DNA of 64,000 bases from Xanthostigma xanthostigma (GCA_963575645.1 OY754465.1:35165501-35229500); one strand, 5' to 3'. Shown: positions 22,975 through 35,642, numbered from the stretch's first letter. Made by a program: numbers and translations. The notes: generated from the sequence alone by a model not told the origin.

Positions 22975-23690
22975 AATACCGTTTTAGCATATATCTCTTC
23001 TGCGCATGCGCCGATTACCCCAAAAACAATAGGGCTCTTCATATTTGCATACCAAACATCCTCCCAAAATTTGGTTTCAATCCGCTCATCCGTTTGACCT
23101 GTATCCGTGTTCATAGACAAACAGACTAACAGACGCACAGAGATTTTCCAAAAATATGTTTTTTGGATTCGGGGGACCTCAAAATGGAAAGATATTGTAA
23201 AATTTTTGAAAAGTGATTTTTGACCTAAACTAGTACCATTCCCTACTTGTGGGTTGGAATGGTAAAAACTGTTTGGGAAAATTCTGTTGTACGAAATCTA
23301 TGTAAAATGTTCTCCTCTTTGCGAGAAATAAGCAAAAAACTTTTTTTTTTAATTTTCTCCCCTCTGGGACCAAAATTCAAAAATCGGGCGACGTTAGGAT
23401 TTAAGTTACCCGGAGACGAATCGAACAAAAAAAAGTTTTTTAAAATCGGTTCAGGCGTTTGGACTGTACGCTGGATACAAAAAGCGTGATTGACAGACAA
23501 AGCGAGTACATAGAGGCGCTATTGCTTGGGTCGCGCATAAAAATATAAAAGCAACACTTTAAGTAGCATAATATATTTCATCTGCGCGTGTGCCGGTTTT
23601 CCCTAGAGCTTCTCATATTTGCATTTCAAACATCCTTATAAAATTTGGTTACAATCCGCTCATCCGTTTGACCTGCAGTATCGTGTTCAC
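22975..23690. repeat. direct duplicates of a short interspersed fragment
   Basis: Bases 22985-23120 and 23570-23690 are diverged direct copies (CATATTTGCAT, then CAATCCGCTCATCCGTTTGA). The spacer resembles the 3' non-coding tail of an insect retroposon, but no coding part is left. Confidence 0.5.
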
Positions 23691-23694
23691 ACTA

Positions 23695-24190
23695 GTGATG
23701 TGCCGGATCGTTAAAAATGCATATCCGCGGATACGGATCTGAATACGGATATTTGGTTTCAAGATCCGCGGATACGGATCTTCACTTTCTTAGAGTACGC
23801 GGCGGTAAATATTGCACATCGAACTTTGGAAAGAGACTATCTGTTATGGGAAAAAGTTATTGACTTCTTTAAGTGTTAACTCTCATAACAGATTGTCTCT
23901 TTCCAAAGATCGATGTGAAATATCTCATTATAAAAATAGTTTTTTATTAGTACCTTTGAGTTATGTACTATTGGTATGGTACTCACTACGATAAATTTTT
24001 GAAATATAAAGGTGCCAAATACGATTTTAAGAAATAAAAAATAATCTGAATGGAATTTAACAGTTTTTCATTATTACCTAATCACCTATATATGTATATA
24101 AAATTTCATCTACGAATTGAAAATTAATAAGGTAAAAGATCCGTAAAAGATCCGCCATAAAAATAACGGATACGGATACGGATACAATAT
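23695..24190. mobile_element. hAT-type non-autonomous remnant with internal hairpin
   Basis: It starts TAGTGATGTGCCGGATCG, a hAT-like terminus, and carries repeated ATCCGCGGATACGGATC words at both ends. A hairpin with arms around ACTTTGGAAAGAGACTATC lies at 23818-23917. The matching right terminus was not found, so the right end is probably lost. Confidence 0.5.
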
Positions 24191-24818
24191 TATTGAAACA
24201 ACCTACAGCATTAATAATAATTAGGAGTGCATTGTTATTACAATTTTCGTATCCTTGCGTTAAGGTATACCTCCCATACATATGAAAATGTTTTTCATAA
24301 AAAAACCAACTGATTTTCATTAAAATTCGGTGCACGTATTATGGGATTTCCAATTTCCATATTTAAAGGGTAGAACTTTATTGATCTAATCCGTAAACAT
24401 TCTCAGTGAATTTCGATATGAAACAAGAACAAAATAGAAGTAGTCAAATTAATTGTTATCTATTTAAAATATAGCGCAATGTTTAAGCAAGGCTTCTATA
24501 GTGAAAATCGACGAGGTCCGAGCGAATGTGCAGACAAAATTTTCGTTCACGGGACAAATCTAAAATTTATGTAACACGATCGAAACCGCAGGATCAAGCT
24601 AGTCGATCATATTATTATTGACATGAGAACTTGTGACTTCCTCACAGAGAAACATTCTGAATCACAAATGTCTATTGTCTAATCCAGTATTTGGATATTG
24701 TATAAATTAAAAATCATTACATAATATGTGCATTTTTCATTCAGTCTGATTGTATAAATTAACATACATAGGTATATTATTTATTTTGTTCTGCGCTTTT
24801 TAGTTTATAGGTTTTTAC

Positions 24819-26094
24819 CATAGATATAAACTTAATAGATTGCGGATACACTAGCGCCTTCTGTCCCTATTAGAAGCCATTTTGACTGTGGGAAACGCCG
24901 TAAAAAGTGCGAGATTCAAAAATATTAAATATTTTATAATATGATTTTATTGAGAATAACAACAAAATTTACAGTAAACAGTGATATTTCGCTCTAAAAC
25001 CTATTTTTATATACTGAAACGTTTCAAAAATTACAAAACTGAGCATAAATATCTGGCGTTTTTTATTCAAAAATGCGTTAATACTACTTTTTGTAGCTTC
25101 TACTTTATTTTTATGAAAATTAATATTTGAAAATTATTTTTTGTGTAAAAAAATGCAGTTGTAAACCAAAACACTGCGTATAACAAAATCGACAGTGGAA
25201 TGAACTAATTTTTCACGACTTACCAATAGGTCATATGCATGTGTTTTTTGAATATTTTTAATAGATTATTTATTCAAACATAATACGGGAAAAAATTGAT
25301 AATCATTTAAAAATGTAATATTATCATAAGAAAAAAATATAAAATTTCACATTCAAAACTAGACAGTTTAAACAATCGGCCATGTTGGTGGGCTTATGTG
25401 ACATGTACGATCATATATCTATAATAATTAACTATATGAATCATTGCCTATCTACTTAATGTGCCGTGAGTGAACGCAACAAAGCGTATCGAAAATATAT
25501 CTGCGGACTGCGTCTCTTTCTTCGATGTAATTCCCTGATTTATCCGATGATAGGATTGGTTGATGTACTTGTATTCAATCTGAATAAAGTATCTCTGTTT
25601 CAAATCTTTGTCTTTTTCTATGCCGTTAACATGGGCGTACCCAGCTTTTGGCTCAAATTAGAAATTTCTTAAGCCGTGTCCCCCGTGGTTGTTTTGTCCT
25701 CCTGGATACGCCAGTGCTTACGGCGTAAAAAAAGACAGAAGTATATGTTTGCACCCTAATAGTTCGATTGCGATTTTATTCCTATGGTTAGTATGGAATA
25801 AAAGTATATTATGTGTACGATGCATGTCAACCTTGATGTCAAATTGTTAATGTTCTAAGCTTTTTCATGATATTAATGTTCAGTTTTGTAATTTTTGAAT
25901 CGTTTCAATAAAAAATAGATTTTGGAGCGAAATATCACTGTTTATAGATAACATTATATTATAGAATATTTAATCTTTTTGAATCTCACGCGCTTTTTAC
26001 GGCGTTTCCCACAGTAAAAATGGTTTCTAATTGGTACCAGTCCGCACAATGCTCAAGGATAGGCATTCGCTATCTTGTAGTATATATATCTATG
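24819..26094. mobile_element. foldback element, copy 2 of the 18.1-kb family, 8-bp TSD
   Basis: Termini CATAGATATA and TATATATCTATG are flanked by GTTTTTAC on both sides (24811-24818 and 26095-26102). The outer arms match copy 1 (TTAATAGATTGCGGATAC, CGCCGTAAAAAG, ACAGTAAACAGTGATATTTC). The interior, about 25050-25800, is unrelated to copy 1: either a longer version of the element or an insertion. No transposase frame is evident inside. Confidence 0.85.
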
Positions 26095-27221
26095 GTTTTT
26101 ACACGTGTATAACATCATTTTTCCGTTCTATTTATATGGAATAACTGAATTAATCAGGATAAGTTTGAAGTCACCAGATTGTCGTGAACGCGTATGGCGG
26201 TAAGGCCTAGAGAAAGATTTGCTGCCTGCAATATCTCTACATCTCCGTGCAAGCGTGAACCTGTCTTCCCAGAACATCAAATGGTTCCCCTGCCTGAAAT
26301 ATTTGGTGATTTGGGAAGGCGTTTACATTCAACGCCCGCACCGAGACCTAGATAATATTGCAGTCAGCAGATCTTTCTCTATACTTAGGCCTTCGCCAAT
26401 TGTCATGCAGCATACTCCTTCACGATGATCTGATAGTTTCAGACTAATTCTGGTTTCAATAGAAAACAAAAAACATATGTTTCTACTTCTATTATTTATT
26501 CAACACTAAAAATATGTAAAAACCGAGTAATGCCTTAATTTCGACCTGTAACGATTCAAAACTTTTAGATTATATTGTACTAGTTAGGAGTAATAATTAA
26601 AATTGGTTATTTACTGTACTTGTTTATTTGTTTTGTCACGGCGTGTGTCATTTTTGGTTTGGGCATGTTGAACGACGCCGTGAAATAAAGAGAAAAAAAA
26701 ATATGTTTTTTGTATAAAGGACAGTAAGTTTTAAAAAGATGAAAGGGAATGTATTAAAATAAGCTGTGAAAAAGTGCTGAAATAATTCCTTTAAATCACA
26801 TCAGGGAGAATGTGGAGTACTTGGTGATAATATGCCGATCCAAATTTCTTTTTGCATGTGTTGTTTAGTTGGTTATTTTTCAAATTAGCAATCTGTCACA
26901 TTACGATATCAGTCAATTTCTGTGTGAACAGGTACACTCTAAAATAACTTGTTCACTACAATTTACTAATAAAACATTCAACAGAAATGTTTTAAAATGT
27001 TTATTAATTTTATTAAAATTTATTTATTTAATTGTCTCAATACTTAGCACAAATAGTTTAAATTATATTACGAGACGATTACGTAAGCTTATCCGAAAAA
27101 GTCCAAAGCTAATCGTTTCAGACCAGAGTGTATGTATTTCAGTAAGAAAGTACCAAATTGCGATACAAGACAAAAAAAAACAAGCATGCGTTTATTTTAT
27201 CTAGAATATTTTATGACGATA
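26095..27221. other. intergenic, one small MITE-like repeat
   Basis: Bases 26194-26400 have ends GGCGGTAAGGCCTAGAGAAA and a diverged complement, about 40 bp each. The open frame inside it resembles no family that I know. The rest is AT-rich and empty. Confidence 0.45.
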
Positions 27222-28838
27222 CCGATTCAGGTAAATTGATAAAATGCCGACAAAACATGAGCAGAAGAACGTATGTCTAGTTCTGATGCATTATTTTCAG
27301 GCATTTTATGCTACTGCCACACACTCGACGAGTGGCATGGGAAGTGGCGAGGAAAGGAGGCAGGAACGTAGTGTGGCCGCATTACTCGCCATGCCGCACA
27401 TCATGCTGCTCGTCATGCCCAGTACTCCCTCAATTGTCGGTTTTTTGTGCGCGAGTCAAAGGACCGGCAATAGAGCACAAATAAGCCGGCCACATACTCC
27501 CGCGGCATCAAGCGCACAAACTATCAATGGATGTCATCCACCATCTCCGTTGACGAGGACGACGACTACGACTTTTAATTATAATATCGTTTCGTTTTAT
27601 AACATTTATAAAATTTGCTATGCTATTAGAATTTAGAATTTATTTATCCAAAGACATACAATTATGTATAGGATTTGTCAAAAGAAAGATAAATCGTGTT
27701 TACAACTCATAAAATCGTCTACCTTATACAGACATTGTTTAAAAAGAGCAGTCTTCAATACTCTTTTAAATTTAGAAATTTTAAAATTTTTGAAACTGTG
27801 GCAATTTATTGAACATTTTCAAGGCGTTATATTCGGCGCTCTTATTAAACAACATCAGTGTAAACTTCGGCAAAATAACATTAGAATTATTCCTTGTGTC
27901 ATGTCCATGGATAGCCTGAAACGTATCATAATTATGAATACGTCGTTTTATAAAACATAAAGTAAAATAGACGTGTATAGACGGCACAGTTAAAATACAT
28001 TTTTCTGTATAAAGACATAGTGCGCACACTGCCACAGTATTAACTTCCATTGTCGAAAGGCGAGAGCCAAGTGCGGAGCGTCGCGATTAGTAGCTCGAGT
28101 AGGCAGTGTGTGGCCGCTTAGGGCAAACATCGCGGCAACGCGATGAGCAGAGCGAGGAGCAGTGCGAGGAGCATAGTCTGGCCCTAGGGTTACAATTTGC
28201 CAACAGCGATGTAGTCAAAACGCATAATATTGTTTTCCTGATACAGTTCGCGCCAAACAGCTGCACCACAGGACATGGTGGGACATAGTGAGAGGGATAA
28301 AATGCTATTTGCCTGAAAAAACAAATATAACATTCCCAGAAGAGCGATCGAAATTTTCATTTCACTATGCAAGGAGTGTCAGTTTAAAAAATCGCAACCC
28401 CACAAGGGATTACTTGTGTGTCCAATTCTTTCTAAAGATTTTAATGTTCGTGGGCAAATAGACTTGGTAGATTTTCAATCTGCCCCTGATGATGAGAAAT
28501 ATAAATGGCTTCTCAACTATCATTTTAATTTCAAATGTTTGCATCTACGCCCCTTACAAGCAAACGTGTTGCGGAGGTGGCTTTAGAATAATTGTTTATT
28601 TAGATTTATGTAATAAAGAAGAGTACCTAGGTATTGTTTCTTGTGTTGTGTCATTTTATATTACTTACCTATAGTGCCTCTCCACCTAATTTTATTATTT
28701 TGTTCTTCCGCTCACGTTTTGACTACATCGCTGTTGACAAATTGTAAAATGCTTGAAAGTTGAAAATAATGCGTCAGAACGAGATACATGTTCTTCTGCT
28801 CACGTTTTGCCGGCATTTTATCAATTTGCCTGAATTGG
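27222..28838. mobile_element. inverted-repeat-bounded region of 1.6 kb
   Basis: Arms 27222-27310 and 28750-28838 are inverted copies (AATTGATAAAATGCCG, GAGCAGAAGAACGT). Another word pair, CAACAGCGATGTAGTCAAAA, occurs at 28202 and inverted near 28717. The small frames they create share a peptide because of the inversion. No transposase was seen, and the element type is unknown. Confidence 0.5.
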
Positions 28839-30157
28839 TATATAGTCGCAACGAAAATTGCATTGTTCCCCTCGCGTTTTGCCGGCTTTTTGCTAAAATC
28901 CCTAGACATTTTGTAAAAAGCCCAATTTTGCATTATGCCTACGACACATATACGGGAAATCTTGTGATTGTACGCAAATATTGTGTGGGGAACAAAGTTA
29001 TGAAAGTAAACATGGAAGTACCGTTATCATTCTGCTATTATAGTTCAAACGTTAAGTTCAATTCAGAGTATTTTCGGGCGTCAAAGCTCACGGGAAATAA
29101 AAGGAATTAAGTACGAAGTAAGCTTCATGAATTTTCACATTTAATTCCATTATTGTAAATCCTTTGCCCTCAATGCTTGCGTCCATGGGCACGAGTTTCA
29201 GTGAATATGATACAAAGGAAATTCAATTTTTCACCTTATTTCACCAATTCTGGCCTATTCTGTGTACAGATTATATATAATATACTGTGTATATGTGTGT
29301 AGGTACACAGTGCAGGCAGTGCACATGTTTATTATGCATGAGGCCGTGATTATTCGTCGTCTTTACTCTGTCTCGTCTCGTCTTCTGCTAGTCGGCCTGT
29401 CTGTCGAAAGCTTCTTTACCACAATCATGCGCATTGCGCATATTGTCATGGTTCTTGCTATGTTTACGGTTATACGCGCGCGTGCACAATAATTTGTGTT
29501 GAAATCAACCAAATTGTTACTGCAATTGTTATTTAGATTAGGGTAACTGCCTGGAATTTTTCGTCGCGTTTTTATTAGGCTGAACGAAAATGTACGTCAA
29601 ATTGAACAAACTCTATAATTCAAGAAGCATGAACGGATCGTTGTGGCGCCATAATTTAATAAAAAATTTAATAAAAAAATGCTATTTTTTATCATCTCAT
29701 AATAATAGGTGTACACTATTATTATTATCGAAATAAATTCAATTTATAAGGTTATTTTATTTTTATCTCAGGACATAATAAAAATGTTTCAAATGTACAA
29801 AATGGATTTTAAATAAATAATTTAATTTTAATTTCACACGTCAAATTGCTTGTCAATAAAAAGCAAAACGACGTGCCATATTATCATAGCGAGATAATTT
29901 TGTGAGAAAAACGTATTCAAAATCGTTTATATTTAAAATATAGAGTAACAGCGACTTACAACGTGCGTTAAACGTGACATAATCTGACGAACGTCGTTTG
30001 TTGGTTCATGTTTTACCGTGATGTCGTCATAATACCGCTATTGGCTGAACTGCTCAAATAACTGCGTCACAAGTACAACAGAAAATAGTTATTGTTTCAA
30101 ATAAACATATAATTTTAATCTCACTAAAAATAGTATTTTTTTTCTGCGTATTCCTTA
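28839..30157. other. intergenic, nothing recognised
   Basis: AT-rich DNA with short open frames only. Confidence 0.45.
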
Positions 30158-30771
30158 CTAGCGGTTCCGCCCGGTTTCACCCGGGTGCAAAAGAACAAAT
30201 GGGGAAGGGGGGACATAAGTACGCACTACGCACATTCATCTTAGTTTACCAAGATAAATGTCGTGTCCAAATTTTTTGCAGTTTTCGGAAGTTCCCTGCT
30301 TTGTTACTTATTTTAAACTCAAACCTCCGTTTTTGATGAAAATAGTTACATGTATGTGTCAGTTAGTGTCGAATAGATATAAATCTAAAGAGATGTAGGT
30401 GGTATACTGCAGGCAGAATAAACAACGCAACTTAACCGTCCATAGATGGCTTTAAGTACTTTCACGTTTTGCTAAAAAATACTATGATAAAAAGCTGTAT
30501 TTATCCTTTTTTTAAGTAATAAATTTCTTTTAAATCAATAATTACTGTAATTAATAAAATATAATAAATATGTAATTAGAAACACCGTAGGAAAATTATT
30601 TTTATGTAGGTATGTACTTATAGTTGTAACAGTTTTCAAATGAGCTATTAATTAGATTTATTTAATTTTAATTAGTCGTAAATAAAATTAAAATAAATTT
30701 AAAGAAAGCAATTTATATATAAATTTAGAAGAAAGCAAAGTAGAAAATTAAAAAAAAAATAAAAATATATT

Positions 30772-30844
30772 CGCACAACGTGGGTCTCGAACCCACGACC
30801 TTGAGATTAAGAGTCGCATGCTCTACCGACTGAGCTACCCGGGC
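30772..30844 (-). tRNA. tRNA-Lys(CTT)-like sequence, probably a pseudogene
   Basis: The reverse strand reads GCCCGGGTAGCTCAGTCGGT onward, 73 bases, with anticodon loop CTCTTAA (anticodon CTT). Box A and box B (GGTTCGAGACC) are intact, the T stem pairs fully, and a T-run terminator follows within about 15 bases. However, acceptor pairs 3-70 and 7-66 and one anticodon-stem pair are mismatched. From memory it differs from the standard insect tRNA-Lys(CTT) at about five positions. It could still be transcribed by pol III, but a working tRNA is doubtful. Confidence 0.7.
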
Positions 30845-30965
30845 GTGTGAGTGTACGACGCTAATATTGAAATATTTTGTTCGGGCATTTCACCTGACAA
30901 ATTTTTAGATACATTTTGCAACATTTTTCATTGATGCTCCGCTCCTATTGATCATAGCGTGATAT

Positions 30966-31530
30966 ACAGATTGTATCAAATCAAAACGGTTCATAGAACA
31001 TTCTGTGTGTAAGACAGAGACGATATTATAAAAAGCACTAAAGCAGTAAGTAAGAATGAGATAAATGATCGCTAATAGTTACTGTGGTTACACAATCTGA
31101 TAGTATCATCTTTGTTTTCTACAGTAAAAATCACAATTTTATCAAATGTCAGAATTCACTAGTGAAATTATTGATAAAATGACTATTTATACTTTTCGGG
31201 AAAATATCCAAATAATTAAATTATGGGGATTTGTAAAATCCAAAATATATGGCTTTCAAGAAAATAGAGCTAATAATTTGAACGAATTGAAAATACAGAT
31301 TTCCAATGCATGTCAGTTCGTTGATCATGAGATGCTAGCCAATGTGAGGGAAAATATTTATAATCGATTAGGGTATTGTTTGGCAGAACGTGAACATTTA
31401 ATAAATTAATTATTAAAAGTATTGTTAAAACTTTGCGATCATTTATCTCATTCTTACTTACTGCTTTATATATCGTCTCTGTCTTACACACAGAATGTTC
31501 TATGGACCGTTTTGATTTGATACAATCTGT
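30966..31530 (+). mobile_element. internally deleted DUF4817/DDE transposon, copy 1
   Basis: TIRs start ACAGATTGTATCAAATCAAA and run over 100 bp. The 87-codon frame at 31146-31409 begins MSEFTSEIIDKMTIY and RENIQIIK, the start of a DUF4817-type HTH, then passes in frame to LWGFVKSKIYG, ANVRENIYNRLGYC and EHLI. That is the extreme C-terminus typical of insect DDE_3 (IS630/mariner-type) transposases. The whole catalytic middle is missing, so this is a deletion derivative. ATAT flanks both ends. Confidence 0.85.
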
Positions 31531-31671
31531 ATATATAGCCTATAGACTGCCTCGATAAATGGGCTATCCAAAAAAAAATATTTTTTTTCAATTCGAACCA
31601 GTAGTTTCTGAGATTAGCGCGTTCAACCAACCAAACAAAGAAACTTTTCAGCTTTATATATTAGTATAGAT

Positions 31672-33469
31672 TAGCTGCCCGTCCGGCTTCGCCGGGTATT
31701 TTGGCTGTTAAAAATAAACATTTTGTTATGCGGTCGCGGGCTTTTTTTTATAGAATATAGCCGTAGTAATCCGGTCCTCTGTTATGATAGTATAATGGCC
31801 CTAAAATCATCTCAATAATCGTGAAAGTCAAAAAAGTTCCCCGCTAGGAATACTCGTACATTCCACGTCGTGTGAAGTCATAAGTGAACTGTTTCACGGT
31901 TTATAGATAGTAACATAAAGCAATCGCGGGAGAAAAGTGGATACCGATTGGCCTTGACTGCAGTGGTAGTTATGATTTTATATATTTGTATTGAAGTATG
32001 CCAAAAAATAAATTAAATTAATTAATTACCTTTGCGATAAAATAGTGAAATTAAACAGAGCCTATTGGGTTCCGTTAAATGGGCGGAGCTGTAAAAACAT
32101 GACGACGATGGGGTATAATTCCTCATAGTCCCTATAGTACCTATACAGTGCAATTGTGAATTTTTTGAAATGCAATAAAATGATAAGTATCAGCACAAAA
32201 TCTGATTCGGCTGATACAAATCATCAAAAATGGAATTTTCTCGAAGGGTAACGTGTATTTAATGCCGGTCATATCATAAAATTAGGAAAAAATTCTTCTG
32301 GAACAGAATCTTAAAGTAATGTGAATTTTACTGCTTTCTGTTTACAAACTTCCGTTTAAAGAGTAATCCACATGAAATAAAAGTGGTAAATAGAGATATC
32401 TATTATATCAATGCAGTGTTGATGAACGTTGCAAACATATTATTGAAACATTACTTTGTTGCAACAGGTAAGTTCCTAACCTAAAAATAGTCATCTCACA
32501 TCTGTCATAATGTATTTTCAGTTTGAAGTTAACTTTATTTTTTTCTATCAAAATTCTTAATGATAATTAAAAATAATAACTATTCAATTAATAAATTAAG
32601 TTTTCAATATTAAAATTAAGTATAATATCTACTTACTTGGTAATATTAAAATGACGTGGTACCTACTATATAATATAGCCTTTTAAGTACTGACTACACA
32701 GACTTTTTATTTGTTTTTGCACGAGGTGAAAACTTCGCAGGTTCCATAATAAATCATTTATTAATTTATTAGACGTTTTTTTATTATTATAATAAAAAAA
32801 CTCACGATTTACAGTACTGATTCACAGTACGATTCATAGTCATGTTTACCACATGTTAGTTATAAGTTTCGCCGCCAGATAGAAGTAGTCCATATGAAGG
32901 ATCCCAATAGCATTTCTGAACTTATACGAAACGCTCAAAGAAAGTTTAATTTAAATTTGTCAAATAGTTCAAACATTCATACATACGAAACATGCATGCA
33001 AATAATGTAGGTATATAATTAATATAGATATAGATAATGCATGCTAAACATGTTATGTAAATCGGTAAAAATCAGAAATACGAAGTTTAGTTTAGCGAAG
33101 CGAAATGAAATTTGATGAAAAGTGATTACGGAAAGTGATTGTTATGGAGTACTGTTTCAGAATAATGTGAATAAAACAAATAATACTGCGTACATAAATA
33201 TGTTCACGCACGGAAATTGTTATTCAAAAGAGCGTGCAGTGAACGTAAATGGTTATTGACAGGATAAAAGAAAATAATAATTAGATTCGACACTGTTTTA
33301 AAATTATGTATTGACAGGCAAATTAAATCCCATGAATAAATTTATAAACTGCGTAGAAAATGTAATTATCGATATACCTAGGTATTCAGAAAACAAAATG
33401 TTTTGCTGTAGGTTTTTAAATTGATTTTTTTACCCGAGTTTCATTCAACTGAAGGTGACATGACACTAT
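31672..33469. other. intergenic, fragments of CCCGG-type repeats
   Basis: A second repeat start (GCTGCCCGTCCGGCTTCGCC) follows copy A directly at 31674. After that there is only AT-rich DNA with no frame worth reporting. Confidence 0.45.
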
Positions 33470-34455
33470 CCCCGAACCATTATCACAGACTACAATATCC
33501 CCGATTTTAATCCCCGAACGACAATATCCCCGATTTTAATCCCCGAACGACATTATCCCCGATTTTAATCCTCGAACGACATTATCCACGATATCGATAT
33601 CCTCGCAACAATATCCTCGATTTTCCGGGTTATATTACGATTTTATCTGGTTTTTCGGAATTAAAAAGCCTGGTTTTAGTAACGTGATGCGGTTGGTAAT
33701 TATTCTGTCGGTAATCTATAGGATTTGGTTATTTTTGACGTGATAACGTCTTATAAATTGATGAATCACCAATCTTATAAATTGATGAAACACCGGCTGC
33801 ATGCACGAAAAAGTGTAACGTTCGTAACGTTCCGCCTGACCCTGTGCGTGCTTTTCTCGAAAACGGCCCTAACGATTTGGATGAAATTTACTGAAAAGGG
33901 ATTTTGGGGGGCAAAAAATCGTTTTAGCTAGGTCTCATCTCTCGAAAAAATCGTTTTCATACAAATTTTATCATTATAAAAATCAATTTTTTGACGTATG
34001 AAAATACTTAAATATTGTAAGTAGGTTTTGGAATTTTATATAAACAGTGAAACAATTGTTTTCAAAATATTATGACAATTAATCTTTGAGACTTAAAATA
34101 AATACGAAAGTAAGAAAGTTAAAAAAAACAATTATTATTATATGTGGTGAGTATTTTAATACATAAAATTAACCTAAATTTGAAGCGAAAGATGGAATAT
34201 CATAGATTCGAATTATTATAATTATTATATGTAGAATTTAGGTTATGTATTACGGAATACGTTATCACGTAAAACTATCGTCCGTAAACCGACTTTACAG
34301 ACAACCAATTTTTTTTACTATAGGGTTATTTCTCTCAACTCGAGCGAGCGAAGCGAGCGGCCATTGCCTTATAAAAAATGATGCCGTCGTGGATATTGTC
34401 ATCGGGGATATTGTCGTTCGAGGATAATGACGCGGGGGTAATGTCGTCGGGGATC
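33470..34455. mobile_element. foldback-type element with 30-bp tandem units in its arms
   Basis: The left arm has tandem 30-bp units (ATATCCCCGATTTTAATCCC, then CGAACGACA) at 33488-33620. The right arm at 34378-34455 has the inverted form (CGGGGATATTGTCGTTCGAG). FB-type elements are built this way. Between them lies another repeat (33732-34307) that also occurs inverted and shorter at 35219-35432. Confidence 0.6.
33732..34307 (+). repeat. repeat with GACGTGATAACGTCTTATAA start, longer copy
   Basis: It begins TTGACGTGATAACGTCTTAT and ends CCGACTTTACAGACAACCAA. An inverted copy at 35219-35432 shares both ends and the GTAACGTTCCGCCTGACCCT part but lacks much of the middle. Both ends carry ACGTGATAACG/CGTTATCACGT, so they form an inverted repeat. 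Confidence 0.65.
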
Positions 34456-34945
34456 CAACTGAACGCTAATCGCAGTACCTATACCTCGAAAATTATAGAC
34501 TCAGGATGACTCAAGCACTCATTGAGGAGTTTATAAGCCATAGTGTTGGGCGTTGATTCAACAAACTAGTTAAATTAACAATGTTAATTGTTCGTCAACG
34601 AATCAACTGTTTCTGTTTTTACCCGACTGCTCCAGAAGGAGGGTAATGTTTTTCGAGCATATGTATGTGTGTAATGTGTATGTATGCATGCCTCTTTCTT
34701 TGGCACTTATATGGCACACTGTAAATTGTAATCTAAGCGGCTTGATGGATTTTAATATGTGAGGTGTTGTTAGATTCGTCTTAATTGTGGGAGTGACATA
34801 GGATATAATATTTAAATATGGTGGCTGCGAATAAAAAAAGAGAGGGAGAATAAAAAATATTTTGTTATGATAACAACGTATGGGTATCAAATAAAAGATA
34901 GTAAATAGCCTATTCCATGTAGTATATTATGTATTATGTATATTA

Positions 34946-35509
34946 TTAGCGGTCCTGTCCGGTTTCACCCGTGTGCAAAAAAACGAATGGGGGGAGGGAC
35001 ATGAGTACGTACGTTCATCTCAGTTTACCGAGATGAATTATGTTGTGTCCAAATTTCATGATGATCGGAGTTACCGTTCAAAAGTTTTTGTCGGACGGAC
35101 AAATTTTGAGTAATGTTTTGCAACATTTTTCATTGATGCTCCGCTCCTATTGGTCGTAGCGTGATATTATATAGCATAGAGCCTTCCTCGATAAATGGGC
35201 TATCCAACAAAAAAAAAATTGGTTGTCTGTAAAGTCGGTTTACGGACGACAGTTTTACGTGATAACGTATTCCGTAATACATAACCTAAATTTTAGTAGC
35301 TGTCAAACTTGGGCCGAAGCCTAGTGCGCTCTCGCTTGCACGCACAGGGTCAGGCGGAACGCTAGGAACGTTACACTTTTTCGTGCGTGCAGCTGGTGTT
35401 TCATCAATTTATAAGACGTTATCACGTCAAAAAAGATTTCAATTCGAACCAGTAGTTCGCGTTCAATCAAACAAACAAACTCTTCAGCTTTATATATATT
35501 AGCATAGAT
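34946..35509. mobile_element. interspersed repeat copy B (empty site for the DUF4817 element)
   Basis: Same ends as copy A (TTAGCGGTCCTGTCCGG and CAGCTTTATATATATTAGCA). GCTCCGCTCCTATTGG, GCGTGATATTATATAGC and CCTCGATAAATGGGCTATCC run on without the insert found in copy A. It is itself interrupted at 35219-35432 by an inverted copy of the ACGTGATAACG repeat. Confidence 0.65.
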
Positions 35510-35642
35510 AACACTTTTATGCTACCATTTGGACACAAACTACAACCGAATATAAAAAAAATAAAAAATTGAGGACGTAAAAATGACTAGTAGCTAAAAT
35601 AGTATAAGAGCCAGTGATCGGCTACCAGTATGTATTTGACCA

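Larger units (their letters stand above)
30158..31671. mobile_element. interspersed repeat with CCGCCCGGTTTCACCCGGG start, copy A
   Basis: It starts TAGCGGTTCCGCCCGG and ends CAGCTTTATATATTAGTATA, like copy B at 34946-35509. These CCCGG-start/TTAGTATAGAT-end repeats are common in insects, and I cannot assign a class. Copy A holds a tRNA-Lys-like sequence and a nested DUF4817-type element. Copy B gives the empty site for the latter. Confidence 0.6.

Noticed and set aside
25629-25716. ATGGGCGTACCCAG...CTGGATACGCCAG as a tiny hAT MITE
   Set aside because: The ends pair roughly, but no 8-bp duplication flanks them.
26194-26400. Open frame in the inverted repeat at 26.2 kb as a gene
   Set aside because: The frame follows the repeat arms and matches no family known to me.
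27244-27636. 130-codon frame with PPSPLTRTTTTT end
   Set aside because: Low complexity, begins in a repeat arm shared with 28.8 kb, and shows no domain.
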